From the NCBI RefSeq assembly GCF_036023875.1, contig NZ_CP107931.1:1426001-1490000 (forward strand): a stretch of 64,000 nt of DNA, given 5' to 3'. This document shows positions 19,636 to 27,847 of this stretch, piece after piece; positions within the stretch are counted from its first letter, which is position 1; every line of letters begins with the position of its first letter. The translations under genes were made by a program, and so were the position numbers. The notes beneath the pieces are model-generated. The model saw only the letters and a program-made list of their open reading frames with translations. It was not told the DNA's origin and did not search any database. This DNA comes from Mycobacterium sp. NBC_00419. GTDB taxonomy: Bacteria; Actinomycetota; Actinomycetes; Mycobacteriales; Mycobacteriaceae.

Positions 19636-20208
19636 GTGTGGCATCGGTTGACGGTAGCTACGGCGGCCCTGTCGCTGGCCGCAGTGCTGGCCGGCTGCGG
19701 CTCCGGCGACTCCACGGTGGCCAAGACTCCGCAGCCCTCGCAGACCTCGTCCGCGCCCTCGGCGGCTCCCCCGCAGGCCAGCTCAGCGGCACCGCCGCCG
19801 TCACCATCGGCACCGGACACTGCCCCGCCGCCGGACCCGTGTGCGGTCAATCTGGCGGCACCCGCGATCGCCCAGGCGGTCTCCGAGTTGCCGCGCGATG
19901 CGCGTAGCGGTCAGGGCTGGTATCCCGTTCCCATCGCCGGGAACTTCAACGAATGCGCGCAGCTGTCCGCGGTGATCATCAGGGCCAATACCAATACCGA
20001 GAACCCCAACACACGCGCGGTGATGTTCCATCTCGGCAAGTACATCCGATCCGGAGTGCCCGACACGTTCGGCTTCAACGCCGTCGATGCCGCCCAAAGC
20101 ACCGGTGACACCGTCGCGCTGGTGTACCTCAATCCGCTGGGCCTAGAGAGCGCGGTGAAGTTCCGCTGGAACGGCAACGGCGTCGAACTCATCGGCAACA
20201 CCGGCTAG
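19636..20208 (+). CDS. lprE: Lipoprotein LprE
   Basis: From the GTG at 19636 the product is 190 residues with a short lipoprotein signal and lipobox LAGC (Cys21), followed by GSGDSTVAKTP, a Ser/Pro/Ala-rich linker and a compact domain with NECAQLSAV and AVMFHLGKYI. These segments agree with remembered LprE (Rv1252c). It is a secreted lipid-anchored envelope protein; LprE has been linked to innate immune modulation in M. tuberculosis, with molecular role unknown. Longer in-frame starts upstream would spoil the signal peptide and overlap deaD. Confidence 0.88.
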   Translation: MWHRLTVATAALSLAAVLAGCGSGDSTVAKTPQPSQTSSAPSAAPPQASSAAPPPSPSAPDTAPPPDPCAVNLAAPAIAQAVSELPRDARSGQGWYPVPIAGNFNECAQLSAVIIRANTNTENPNTRAVMFHLGKYIRSGVPDTFGFNAVDAAQSTGDTVALVYLNPLGLESAVKFRWNGNGVELIGNTG

Positions 20209-20336
20209 CACTCGTCGAACTCCGACCGTTTGCTGGTTTCTCCTGGGCATTCGGCACTGCGCATTAACGGTGGCAAACACCTTTGGTGGCGTAGATTCAC
20301 GCTTGGATTCATCTGCGGTCCGGGGGCGGGGGTGTC

Positions 20337-20873
20337 GTGAAGGGCGTCATATTCAATTTGCTGGAAGAGGTCGTGGCCGATACCTACGGCGACAAGACCT
20401 GGGACGATTTACTTGAAGCTGCCGAAGTCGACGGCATTTATACTTCGCTGGGCAGTTACGACGACGCCGACATGGTGCGGTTGGTGTCGGCCGCCGGGGC
20501 TGCCTTGTCGCTCTCGGACGAGGACGTGCTGCGCTGGTTCGGCCGCCACGCCATCCCCAATATGGTCACCCGATGGCCGGAGTACTTCAGCGCCCACGGG
20601 CACACCGTGCCTTTCCTGCGCAGTCTCAATGACGTCATCCACCCCGAGGTCCGCAAGCTCTACGCCGGGGCCTACTGCCCCCACTTCGACTTCAGCTCCC
20701 CCGACGACGGATCGCTGCTGATCGGCTACCGCTCACCGCGCAGGCTGTGCGGCCTCGCCCACGGCTTCATCCTCGGGGCCGGCGACCACTACGGCGAATC
20801 CGTCACCGTTGGGCACCTGGAATGCATGCACGACGGCGCAGATCGCTGTCTGGTCGCGGTCTCGGTGACGTAG
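20337..20873 (+). CDS. H-NOX heme nitric-oxide sensor
   Basis: The 178-residue protein starts MKGVIFNLLEEVV, the standard H-NOX opening. Canonical heme residues fall at canonical positions: proximal His102 (VIHPEV), Pro115, and the YxSxR propionate clamp Tyr131-Ser133-Arg135 (YRSPR). Position 140, a Tyr in O2-binding members, is Leu, which predicts preference for NO over O2. It should be a cytosolic stand-alone sensor. The next gene, 9 bases downstream, encodes a GAF-GGDEF-EAL enzyme; in proteobacteria stand-alone H-NOX proteins control such partners by direct contact. The start is a GTG. A TAGATT at about 20291 could be the -10, weakly supported. Confidence 0.9.
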   Translation: MKGVIFNLLEEVVADTYGDKTWDDLLEAAEVDGIYTSLGSYDDADMVRLVSAAGAALSLSDEDVLRWFGRHAIPNMVTRWPEYFSAHGHTVPFLRSLNDVIHPEVRKLYAGAYCPHFDFSSPDDGSLLIGYRSPRRLCGLAHGFILGAGDHYGESVTVGHLECMHDGADRCLVAVSVT

Positions 20874-20882
20874 GGACACGTG

Positions 20883-22910
20883 ATGGACAACCGGGGATCG
20901 GCCGAACTGGCGGCGCTGGCCGCCGACAACGAGCGGCTGCGCCGCCGGCTGGAACGGGAGACCAAGATCCGGCACGCCGCCGAGGACATCGCCGAGCAGG
21001 GCTTGCGCGATCTCTATCAGAAACAGCGTGAACTCGAATTCCTCTCGCAGATCACGATCATGGCCAACCAGGGCGGCTCGGCCCAGGAGGTGCTGAAGAC
21101 GGCGCTGGAGTACATGTGCCGGTTCACCGGCTGGTCGGCCGCGCACGCCTACATCGTCGCCGGGGACGGGCCGACCCGACGCATGTGGCCGTCCAACATC
21201 TGGCATACCTCGCCGGGCCTGGACCTCTCCGAGTTCCAATACGCCACGGCCGGAGCGATTTTCGCAGAGAACGAGGGGCTGGCAGGCCGGGTCTGGGCAT
21301 CGGCGGCACCGGTGTGGCTCGACGACCTCATGACCGCCCTGTTCACCCGTCGCGAGGCCGCGCTGCGCTGCGGGCTGCGCGCTGGTTTCGCCGTGCCGCT
21401 GCTCATCGGTCCGGACGTGGTTGCCGCGCTGGAGTTCTTCGGACCCAATCCGATGCCGGAGGACCCGATACTGACCCGGATGATCCGCCAGGCGGGCACC
21501 CAGCTCGGTCGCGTCATCGAACGTGACCGGGCCAACGACCGGTTGCACGACACCCTGCACGACTCCCTGACCGGCCTGCCCAACCGGCTGCACTTCCTGC
21601 GCGAGGTCGACGAAGCCCTGCGCGAGTTCTCACTGGACCGCCAGGCCGGGTTCTGCGTCATGTTCATCGACCTCGAACGGTTCAAACTGGTCAACGACAG
21701 CCTGGGCCATGCGGCCGGGGATGCCCTGATCACCCAGGTTGGCGCCCGGTTGATGGCCTCGGTCCGGGCGCGGGACTTCACCGGGCGCGCCGCGGACCCC
21801 GCGCCCGGGACGCTGCTGGCCCGGATGGGCGGTGACGAGTTCACCATCCTGGTGCGCGGGGTCCACACCAGGGGCGACGCCGTCGCGATCGCCGACCGGA
21901 TCCACACCGTCTTGGGCAACCCGTTCCGCGTCGAGGGGCACGAGGTGGTCACCAGCGCGAGCATCGGCATCGCGATGAGTACGGCGGAGCCATTCTCAGC
22001 CGACGCGCTGGTGCGGCACGCGGATATGGCCATGTACGAGGCGAAGTCACGCGGCAAGGGCCGCACCGAGTTGTATGACGACATGATGCAGACCTCGGCC
22101 ACCCGCCGCCTCGACCTGCACAGCGAGCTACGCGCCGCGGTGCGTGACGAAGCGTTCGAACTGCACTACCAGCCGGTCGTGTCGTTGACCGACGACGAGA
22201 TCGTCGGAGTGGAGGCGCTGGTGCGCTGGCGGACGTCGCCCACCACCCTGCGCTACCCGGACGAATTCATCCAGGCCGCCGAGGAGACGGGTCTGATCGT
22301 CCCGCTGGGTATGTGGGTCCTGCGGCAGGCCTGCCTGGCGGTGCGCCACTGGAATGCCGGCCGCGCGGGCCGACCGCCGCTGACCGTCAGCGTGAACCTC
22401 TCGCCGCGTCAGTTCACCCAGCCCGACCTGGTCGACCAGGTGAGCGCGATCCTCGCCGAGACCGGTGTTCACCCGGCCCAGCTGCGCCTGGAGATCACCG
22501 AAACGATGACGATGGACGACGCGGAGTATGCCGCCGACGTCCTGAATCGGTTGCGCCGGTTGGGCATCCAGTTGAGCATGGACGATTTCGGCACCGGCTT
22601 CTCGTGTCTGAGCTATCTGCACCGATTCCCGCTGCAGGTGCTCAAGATCGACCGCTCCTTCATCTCCCGGATGGAAAGCAACATGGAGAGCCTGCAGATC
22701 GTCAAGACGATCGTGGTGCTGGCCCGCAGCCTCGACATGGAAGTGGTCGCCGAAGGCGCAGAGAATACCGAGGAGATCGCCCGGCTGCGTTCGCTGGGCT
22801 GCAACTACTGCCAGGGCAACTACTTCTCGCCGCCCTTGCCGGCCGACGAACTCGAGGCCCTGCTCCTTCGTCCCAAACTCGCCACCCTGGCCATCCCGGC
22901 GCACCCCTGA
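20883..22910 (+). CDS. GAF-GGDEF-EAL c-di-GMP cyclase/phosphodiesterase
   Basis: The 675-residue cytosolic protein has an N-terminal coiled coil (about 5-55), a GAF domain (about 60-210), a GGDEF domain with intact GGDEF at 316-320, and an EAL domain with EAL at 444-446 and DDFGTG from 567, plus LKIDRSFI. Both active sites look intact, so synthesis and hydrolysis of c-di-GMP are both possible. An RxxD (RARD) that would be the inhibitory site is separated from GGDEF by about 12 extra residues. It is directly coupled to the H-NOX gene, its probable regulator. GTG at 20880 is an alternative start. No membrane segment is present. Confidence 0.93.
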   Translation: MDNRGSAELAALAADNERLRRRLERETKIRHAAEDIAEQGLRDLYQKQRELEFLSQITIMANQGGSAQEVLKTALEYMCRFTGWSAAHAYIVAGDGPTRRMWPSNIWHTSPGLDLSEFQYATAGAIFAENEGLAGRVWASAAPVWLDDLMTALFTRREAALRCGLRAGFAVPLLIGPDVVAALEFFGPNPMPEDPILTRMIRQAGTQLGRVIERDRANDRLHDTLHDSLTGLPNRLHFLREVDEALREFSLDRQAGFCVMFIDLERFKLVNDSLGHAAGDALITQVGARLMASVRARDFTGRAADPAPGTLLARMGGDEFTILVRGVHTRGDAVAIADRIHTVLGNPFRVEGHEVVTSASIGIAMSTAEPFSADALVRHADMAMYEAKSRGKGRTELYDDMMQTSATRRLDLHSELRAAVRDEAFELHYQPVVSLTDDEIVGVEALVRWRTSPTTLRYPDEFIQAAEETGLIVPLGMWVLRQACLAVRHWNAGRAGRPPLTVSVNLSPRQFTQPDLVDQVSAILAETGVHPAQLRLEITETMTMDDAEYAADVLNRLRRLGIQLSMDDFGTGFSCLSYLHRFPLQVLKIDRSFISRMESNMESLQIVKTIVVLARSLDMEVVAEGAENTEEIARLRSLGCNYCQGNYFSPPLPADELEALLLRPKLATLAIPAHP

Positions 22911-22940
22911 GCTGTCGGACTCCCCGCCTAGAGTGGGGCT

Positions 22941-25900
22941 GTGTTCGTCATCGACGGAAGCGTCATCTACAGCGCATCCGACCTCGCCGCGGCCGCCCGC
23001 TGCGAGTACGCGCTGCTGCGCTCCTTCGACGCGAAACTCGGCCGCGGCCCGAAGGTCTCGTCGGCCGACGAGTTGCTGGCGCGGACGGCCGCCCTCGGTG
23101 ACGTCCACGAGCAGCGCCACCTCCACCAGCTGCGGGAGCGTGCCGATGTCGCGGTGATCGGGCGGCCCGCGTACTCGCTGGCCGGGCTCACCGCGGCCGC
23201 CGACGCCACCCGGCACGCGGTCGAACGCCGGGCACCGGTCATCTATCAGGCTGCGATGTTCGACGGCCGATTCGTCGGGTTCGCCGACTTCCTGATCCTC
23301 GACGAGGACCGCTACCGGCTGCGCGACACCAAGCTGGCCCGCTCGGTCAAGGTCGAGGCGCTGCTGCAGCTGGCCGCCTACGCCGAGACGCTGGCCGCCG
23401 ACGGTGTGCCGGTGCACGACGAGGTGCAGCTGGTTCTCGGCGATCAGACGACCATGACCTACCGGGTCGACGAGCTCCTTCCGGTGTATCGCTCCCGGCG
23501 GGCCGGGCTGCAGGACCTCCTGGACCGTCATTACGCGGGCGGCGTGGCCGTCGGCTGGGAGGACCAGAGCATCCGGGCCTGTATGCGCTGCCCGGAATGC
23601 GAGGACCAGGTCCGCGCCCACGACGACCTGCTGCTGGTCGCGGGTATGCGGGTGAGCCAGCGGGCCCGCCTGCTCGACGCCGGCATCACCACCATGACCG
23701 AGCTGGCCCAACACGAGGGGCCGGTGCCCGAGCTGCCCGCGCGCACGGTGCACGCGCTGCGCGGCCAGGCCCGCCTGCAGATCACACCCCGGGACGGTAT
23801 GCCGCCGTTCGAGGTCGTCGACGCCCAGCCGTTGATGCTGCTGCCCGACCATGACAAGGGCGATCTGTTCTTCGACTTCGAAGGCGACCCGCTGTGGACC
23901 GCCGACGGGCGCGAATGGGGCCTGGAGTACATGTTCGGCGTGCTCAGTGCCCAGGACGAATTCCAGCCATTGTGGGCACACGACCGTGCCGCCGAGCGCG
24001 CGGCCCTGCGCGAGTTCCTGGGCCTGGTACGCAAGCGGCGCAAGCGTTTTCCGAAGATGCACATCTACCACTACGCGGCCTACGAGAAGACGGCGCTACT
24101 ACGACTGGCCGGCCGGTACGGTGACGGTGAGGACGAAGTCGACGAGCTGCTGCGCAATGGCGTGCTGGTTGACCTGTATCCCTTGGTGCGCAAGAGCATT
24201 CGGGTCGGCACCGGCAACTACAGCCTCAAGTCGCTGGAGCCGCTGTATATGGGTTCGCAGCTGCGCACCGGTGACGTCACCACGGCGACGGATTCGATCA
24301 CCATGTACGCCCGCTACTGCGAGTTGCTCGCCGAGGGCCGCGCCGACGAGGCCGCCAACGTGCTCAAGGAGATCGAGGACTACAACCACTACGACTGCCG
24401 GTCCACCCGGATGCTGCGAGACTGGTTGCTGCGGCGTGCATTCGAATCCGGTGTGCCCCCGCTGGGGCCCCAGCCCGTGCGCGACAGCGCACAGGTCGAG
24501 GTCCACGACGACGTTGCCAAGAAACTGGCGCGCTTCGCCGGCGACGACGTGTCGGCCCGCTCCCCCGAACAGCGGGCCGTCGCGATGATCGCTGCGGCGC
24601 GCGGCTACCACCGACGGGAGGACAAGCCGTTCTGGTGGGGACACTTCGACCGGTTGAACAGCCCCGTCGACGAATGGTCGGACAGCGCAGGCGTTTTCCT
24701 CATCGACAATCCCCAGATCGACACCGACTGGCACACGCCGCCGCGGGCCCGTAAGCCGCAACGGCGCCTGCTGCTCACCGGGTCGATAGCCGCGGGCGAA
24801 CTCAGCCGCGACATGTACGCGCTCTACGACCCGCCGAGCCCGGCCGGCCTCTCCGACGACCCAGAGCGGCGCGCCTACGCCTCGGTGACCGTCCTGGAGT
24901 GCGACGACCCCGCCGCGCCGACCGAGGTCCTGATGTTCGAGCGTGAACCCAAGACCGGCGGCACCTACGACCGGCTGCCGTTCGCGCTGACCCCGGGTGC
25001 GCCATTCTCCACCAAGGCATTACGGGAGTCGATCGACGCCGCCGCCGGGCAGATCGCCGACGGTCTGCCGGCCCTGCCGGCCTCGGCGGTCGTCGACATC
25101 CTGCTGCGCCGCCCGCCCCGCACCGGCGGACCACTGCCGCGCACCGGTGACTGCGTCGCCGACATCACCACCGCGCTGCTGTCGCTGGACTGCTCCTACA
25201 TCGCGGTGCACGGCCCGCCCGGTACCGGCAAGACCCACACCGCTGCCCGGGTGATCGCCACCCTCGTCAACGACCGGCACTGGCGCATCGGCGTGGTCGC
25301 ACAGTCACATGCCGTTGTGGAGAACCTGTTTCGCGACATCATCGCCGCCGGCGTCGACCCGAACGTCGTCGCCAAGAAGCCCAGTGGCGCCGGCCCGTGG
25401 ACCGACATCGACGAGGCGGCCTATCCGGCGTTCATCACCGACAACGCGGGTTGCGTGATCGGCGGCACGGCGTGGGATTTCGCCAACCGCAACCGGGTCC
25501 CGCCGGGGGCGCTCGACCTGCTGGTGATCGAGGAGGCCGGCCAGTTCTGCCTGGCGAACACCATCGCCGTGGCCTCGTCGGCGGCCAACCTGCTGCTGCT
25601 CGGCGACCCACAGCAACTGCCGCAGGTCAGCCAGGGCACCCATCCCGAGCCGGTCGACGCCTCCGCGCTGGGCTGGCTGGTCGACGGCCTGCACACCCTG
25701 CCCGAGGAACTCGGCTACTTCCTGGACCGCTCGTACCGGATGCACCCGTCGGTGTGTACCGCGGTGTCACGGCTGAGCTACGACGGGCGGCTGCAGTCGG
25801 TCGAGGACACGACCGCCGCGCGGCGGCTCGATGGGATCGAGCCCGGCGTGCACGTGCTGTCCATCGACCACGACGGCAACTCGACCGACAGCAGCGAGGA

Positions 25901-26327
25901 AGCCGAGGCGATCGTCGCCGAGATCACCCGGCTGCTCGGCTCGCCGTGGACCGACGAGAGCGGTACCCGGCCGTTGACCGCCGCCGACGTCCTGGTGGTC
26001 ACGCCCTACAACGCCCAGGTGGTGCTGCTGCGCCGCCTGCTCGAGCAGGCGGGGCTGGGCGACGTGCAGGCCGGCACCGTCGACAAGTTCCAGGGCAGGC
26101 AGGCCCCGCTGGTGTTCGTGTCGTTGGTGGCGTCGTCGATCGCCGATGTGCCGCGCGGAATCTCGTTCCTGCTCAACCGCAATCGGCTCAATGTCGCGGT
26201 GAGCCGGGCCAAGTACGCCGCGGTGATCGTCCGCTCGACGATGCTGACCGAGTATCTGCCGTCGACACCGGCGGGATTGGTGGAGTTGGGGGCGTTCCTG
26301 GCGATGTGTGATAGACCCTCGCCATGA
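22941..26327 (+). CDS. Dna2/Cas4-like Fe-S nuclease fused to SF1 helicase (Rv1251c type, TM0106 family)
   Basis: This 1128-residue protein has three parts. Residues 1-230 form a RecB/Cas4-like nuclease: GFADFLIL, then RLRDTKLA and LQLAAYA supply the PD-(D/E)xK core, and Cys21 with Cys214/217/220 (CMRCPEC) fits a 4Fe-4S cluster. About 300-500 is a YprB-type RNase H-like exonuclease fold (FFDFEGDP, YNHYDCRS). About 740-1120 is a superfamily 1 helicase: GPPGTGKT (from about 758), IEEAGQ, GDPQQLPQ, DKFQGRQ and VAVSRAK. The layout suggests DNA end processing or repair. It begins 30 bases after the c-di-GMP enzyme gene and overlaps the next ATG by four bases. Confidence 0.9.
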   Translation: MFVIDGSVIYSASDLAAAARCEYALLRSFDAKLGRGPKVSSADELLARTAALGDVHEQRHLHQLRERADVAVIGRPAYSLAGLTAAADATRHAVERRAPVIYQAAMFDGRFVGFADFLILDEDRYRLRDTKLARSVKVEALLQLAAYAETLAADGVPVHDEVQLVLGDQTTMTYRVDELLPVYRSRRAGLQDLLDRHYAGGVAVGWEDQSIRACMRCPECEDQVRAHDDLLLVAGMRVSQRARLLDAGITTMTELAQHEGPVPELPARTVHALRGQARLQITPRDGMPPFEVVDAQPLMLLPDHDKGDLFFDFEGDPLWTADGREWGLEYMFGVLSAQDEFQPLWAHDRAAERAALREFLGLVRKRRKRFPKMHIYHYAAYEKTALLRLAGRYGDGEDEVDELLRNGVLVDLYPLVRKSIRVGTGNYSLKSLEPLYMGSQLRTGDVTTATDSITMYARYCELLAEGRADEAANVLKEIEDYNHYDCRSTRMLRDWLLRRAFESGVPPLGPQPVRDSAQVEVHDDVAKKLARFAGDDVSARSPEQRAVAMIAAARGYHRREDKPFWWGHFDRLNSPVDEWSDSAGVFLIDNPQIDTDWHTPPRARKPQRRLLLTGSIAAGELSRDMYALYDPPSPAGLSDDPERRAYASVTVLECDDPAAPTEVLMFEREPKTGGTYDRLPFALTPGAPFSTKALRESIDAAAGQIADGLPALPASAVVDILLRRPPRTGGPLPRTGDCVADITTALLSLDCSYIAVHGPPGTGKTHTAARVIATLVNDRHWRIGVVAQSHAVVENLFRDIIAAGVDPNVVAKKPSGAGPWTDIDEAAYPAFITDNAGCVIGGTAWDFANRNRVPPGALDLLVIEEAGQFCLANTIAVASSAANLLLLGDPQQLPQVSQGTHPEPVDASALGWLVDGLHTLPEELGYFLDRSYRMHPSVCTAVSRLSYDGRLQSVEDTTAARRLDGIEPGVHVLSIDHDGNSTDSSEEAEAIVAEITRLLGSPWTDESGTRPLTAADVLVVTPYNAQVVLLRRLLEQAGLGDVQAGTVDKFQGRQAPLVFVSLVASSIADVPRGISFLLNRNRLNVAVSRAKYAAVIVRSTMLTEYLPSTPAGLVELGAFLAMCDRPSP

Positions 26328-27676
26328 GCTCTTCGCTGGCGCAGCGCCTGCAGGCCATTGTGGGCACCGCGCAGGTCGTCACCGACGCCGACGTGCTCGA
26401 CGGCCGCAGCGTCGACTACACCGGGCGCTACCGGGGGCAGGCCAGCGCCCTGGTACGGCCCGGCTCGGCGGACGAAGTGGCCGCGGTGTTGCGGGAATGC
26501 CGCGACGCCGGGGTGTCGGTGACCGTTCAGGGTGGTCGCACCTCGCTGGTGGCAGGCACCGTGCCCGAGCACGACGACGTGCTGCTGTCGACCGAACGGC
26601 TGACGGAGATCGGCGAGGTCGATGTCAACGATCGGCGGGTCCGGGTCGGCTCCGGGGTGACGCTGGCCGGCCTGCAGCGCGCCGCTGCGGCGGCGGGTCT
26701 GCTGTTCGGGGTGGACCTGGCGGCTCGTGACTCGGCGACGGTAGGCGGGATGGCCTCGACGAATGCCGGCGGCCTGCGGACCGTGCGCTACGGGAACATG
26801 GGCGAACAGGTCATCGGCCTGGACGTCGCACTGCCCGACGGTTCGGTGGTGCACCGGCACAGCCAGGTGCGTGCCGACAACACCGGCTACGACCTGGCGG
26901 CGCTGTTCGTCGGCGCCGAGGGCACGCTGGGCGTGATCACCGCACTGGACCTTCGCCTGCATCCGGTTCCCGCACACCGGGTCACGGCGGTGTGCGGGTT
27001 CGCCAGCCTGGAGGCCTTGGTGGCCACCGGGCGGGTCCTGCGCGACACCGAGTCCGTCGCGGCCTTGGAGATGCTGGACGCCCGGGCCGCCGCGCTGGCC
27101 GCTGAACACTTCGACGTGCCGGTGCCCGTCGAGGGCGATTGGCTGTTGCTGGTCGAACTGGCAGGTGAGATCGACCTGACCGAACGGCTGGCCGACGCCC
27201 TCGAGCAGGCCGACCTCGCCGGTGAGCCCGCCGTCGGCATCGACGCGGGATCCCAGCAGCGGCTGTGGCAGGTCCGCGAGTCGACGGCCGAGATCGTCGG
27301 CCTGTTCGGGCCGCCGCTGAAATTCGATGTCTCGCTGCCACTTACGGCTGTCGCATCGTTTGCGCAGGATTCCGCCGCGCTGGTCGCCGAGCATGCCCCG
27401 CAGGCCATTCCGATCCTCTTCGGCCACATCGGCGAGGGCAATCTGCATCTCAACGTGCTGCGCTGCGGCGCCGAGCAGGAAAGCCATCTCTACGCCGCGA
27501 TGATGAAACTCATTGCCGCCCATGGCGGTAACGTCAGCTCCGAGCATGGCATCGGCAGCCGCAAACGGGCCTACCTGGGGATGTCGCGCGAGCCGGCCGA
27601 CATCGCCGCGATGCGCACCATCAAGGCGGCCTTCGACCCGACCGGGTATCTGAACCCGGCTGTGCTGTTCGACTGA
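26324..27676 (+). CDS. FAD-linked 2-hydroxyacid dehydrogenase-like enzyme
   Basis: The 450-residue protein is a PCMH-FAD oxidase of the D-2-hydroxyglutarate/D-lactate dehydrogenase type: TVQGGRTSLVAG near residue 67, VGGMASTNAGGLRTVRYG near 141, an HIGEGNLHLNV metal/substrate loop near 370, and the C-terminal SSEHGIGSRKR. It should oxidise a 2-hydroxyacid to the 2-oxoacid using FAD. The ATG overlaps the helicase stop (ATGA), so it is cotranscribed, though the functional link is unclear. A family A palindrome starts right after the stop codon, as after the related oxidase at 13396-14763. Confidence 0.88.
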   Translation: MSSSLAQRLQAIVGTAQVVTDADVLDGRSVDYTGRYRGQASALVRPGSADEVAAVLRECRDAGVSVTVQGGRTSLVAGTVPEHDDVLLSTERLTEIGEVDVNDRRVRVGSGVTLAGLQRAAAAAGLLFGVDLAARDSATVGGMASTNAGGLRTVRYGNMGEQVIGLDVALPDGSVVHRHSQVRADNTGYDLAALFVGAEGTLGVITALDLRLHPVPAHRVTAVCGFASLEALVATGRVLRDTESVAALEMLDARAAALAAEHFDVPVPVEGDWLLLVELAGEIDLTERLADALEQADLAGEPAVGIDAGSQQRLWQVRESTAEIVGLFGPPLKFDVSLPLTAVASFAQDSAALVAEHAPQAIPILFGHIGEGNLHLNVLRCGAEQESHLYAAMMKLIAAHGGNVSSEHGIGSRKRAYLGMSREPADIAAMRTIKAAFDPTGYLNPAVLFD

Positions 27677-27679
27677 CGT

Positions 27680-27740
27680 GCGCCGACAGTAACGCCATGG
27701 CGGCAGAACCCGGCAGTTAGCGCCCTGGCGTTACTCTCGG
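27680..27740. repeat. Dispersed palindrome family A, copy 2
   Basis: Arms at 27680-27702 and 27721-27740 pair around GTAACGCCA/TGGCGTTAC with two mismatches over 20 bases. Like copy 1 (14772-14835), it begins with GCGCCGAC just after a stop codon, and both copies follow FAD-oxidase genes. It lies between convergent genes and probably helps end transcription. Confidence 0.78.
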
Positions 27741-27768
27741 TGAACTCGGTGTGCGGACCGACCCGTTT

Positions 27769-27830
27769 TGTGCCCGCCTCTGAGCGACAATTCGTCCGCA
27801 CGACAGCGAAAGTCGCTCGGAGGCGGGCAC
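27769..27830. repeat. Dispersed palindrome family B, copy 2
   Basis: Arms at 27769-27788 and 27812-27830 are inverted copies with one mismatch, core GTGCCCGCCTC-GAGCGAC, matching the element at 10161-10222. The single C/T difference between arms is in the same place as in copy 1 but swapped between arms. It sits 17 bases before the thioesterase stop, in a convergent gap. Confidence 0.8.
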
Positions 27831-27847
27831 GAGGGGGTGTCCTCTCC

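Noticed and set aside
20285..20300. TAGATT as -10 of the H-NOX gene
   Set aside because: No acceptable -35 at 16-19 bases upstream; left only as a remark in the gene entry.
22911..22940. Hairpin CCCC-GCCTAGAGT-GGGG after the c-di-GMP enzyme gene
   Set aside because: Only four paired bases and no U-run; too weak to call a terminator.
22128..24071. 647-codon open frame antisense to the c-di-GMP enzyme and helicase
   Set aside because: Spans the junction of two clear genes on the other strand and has shadow composition.
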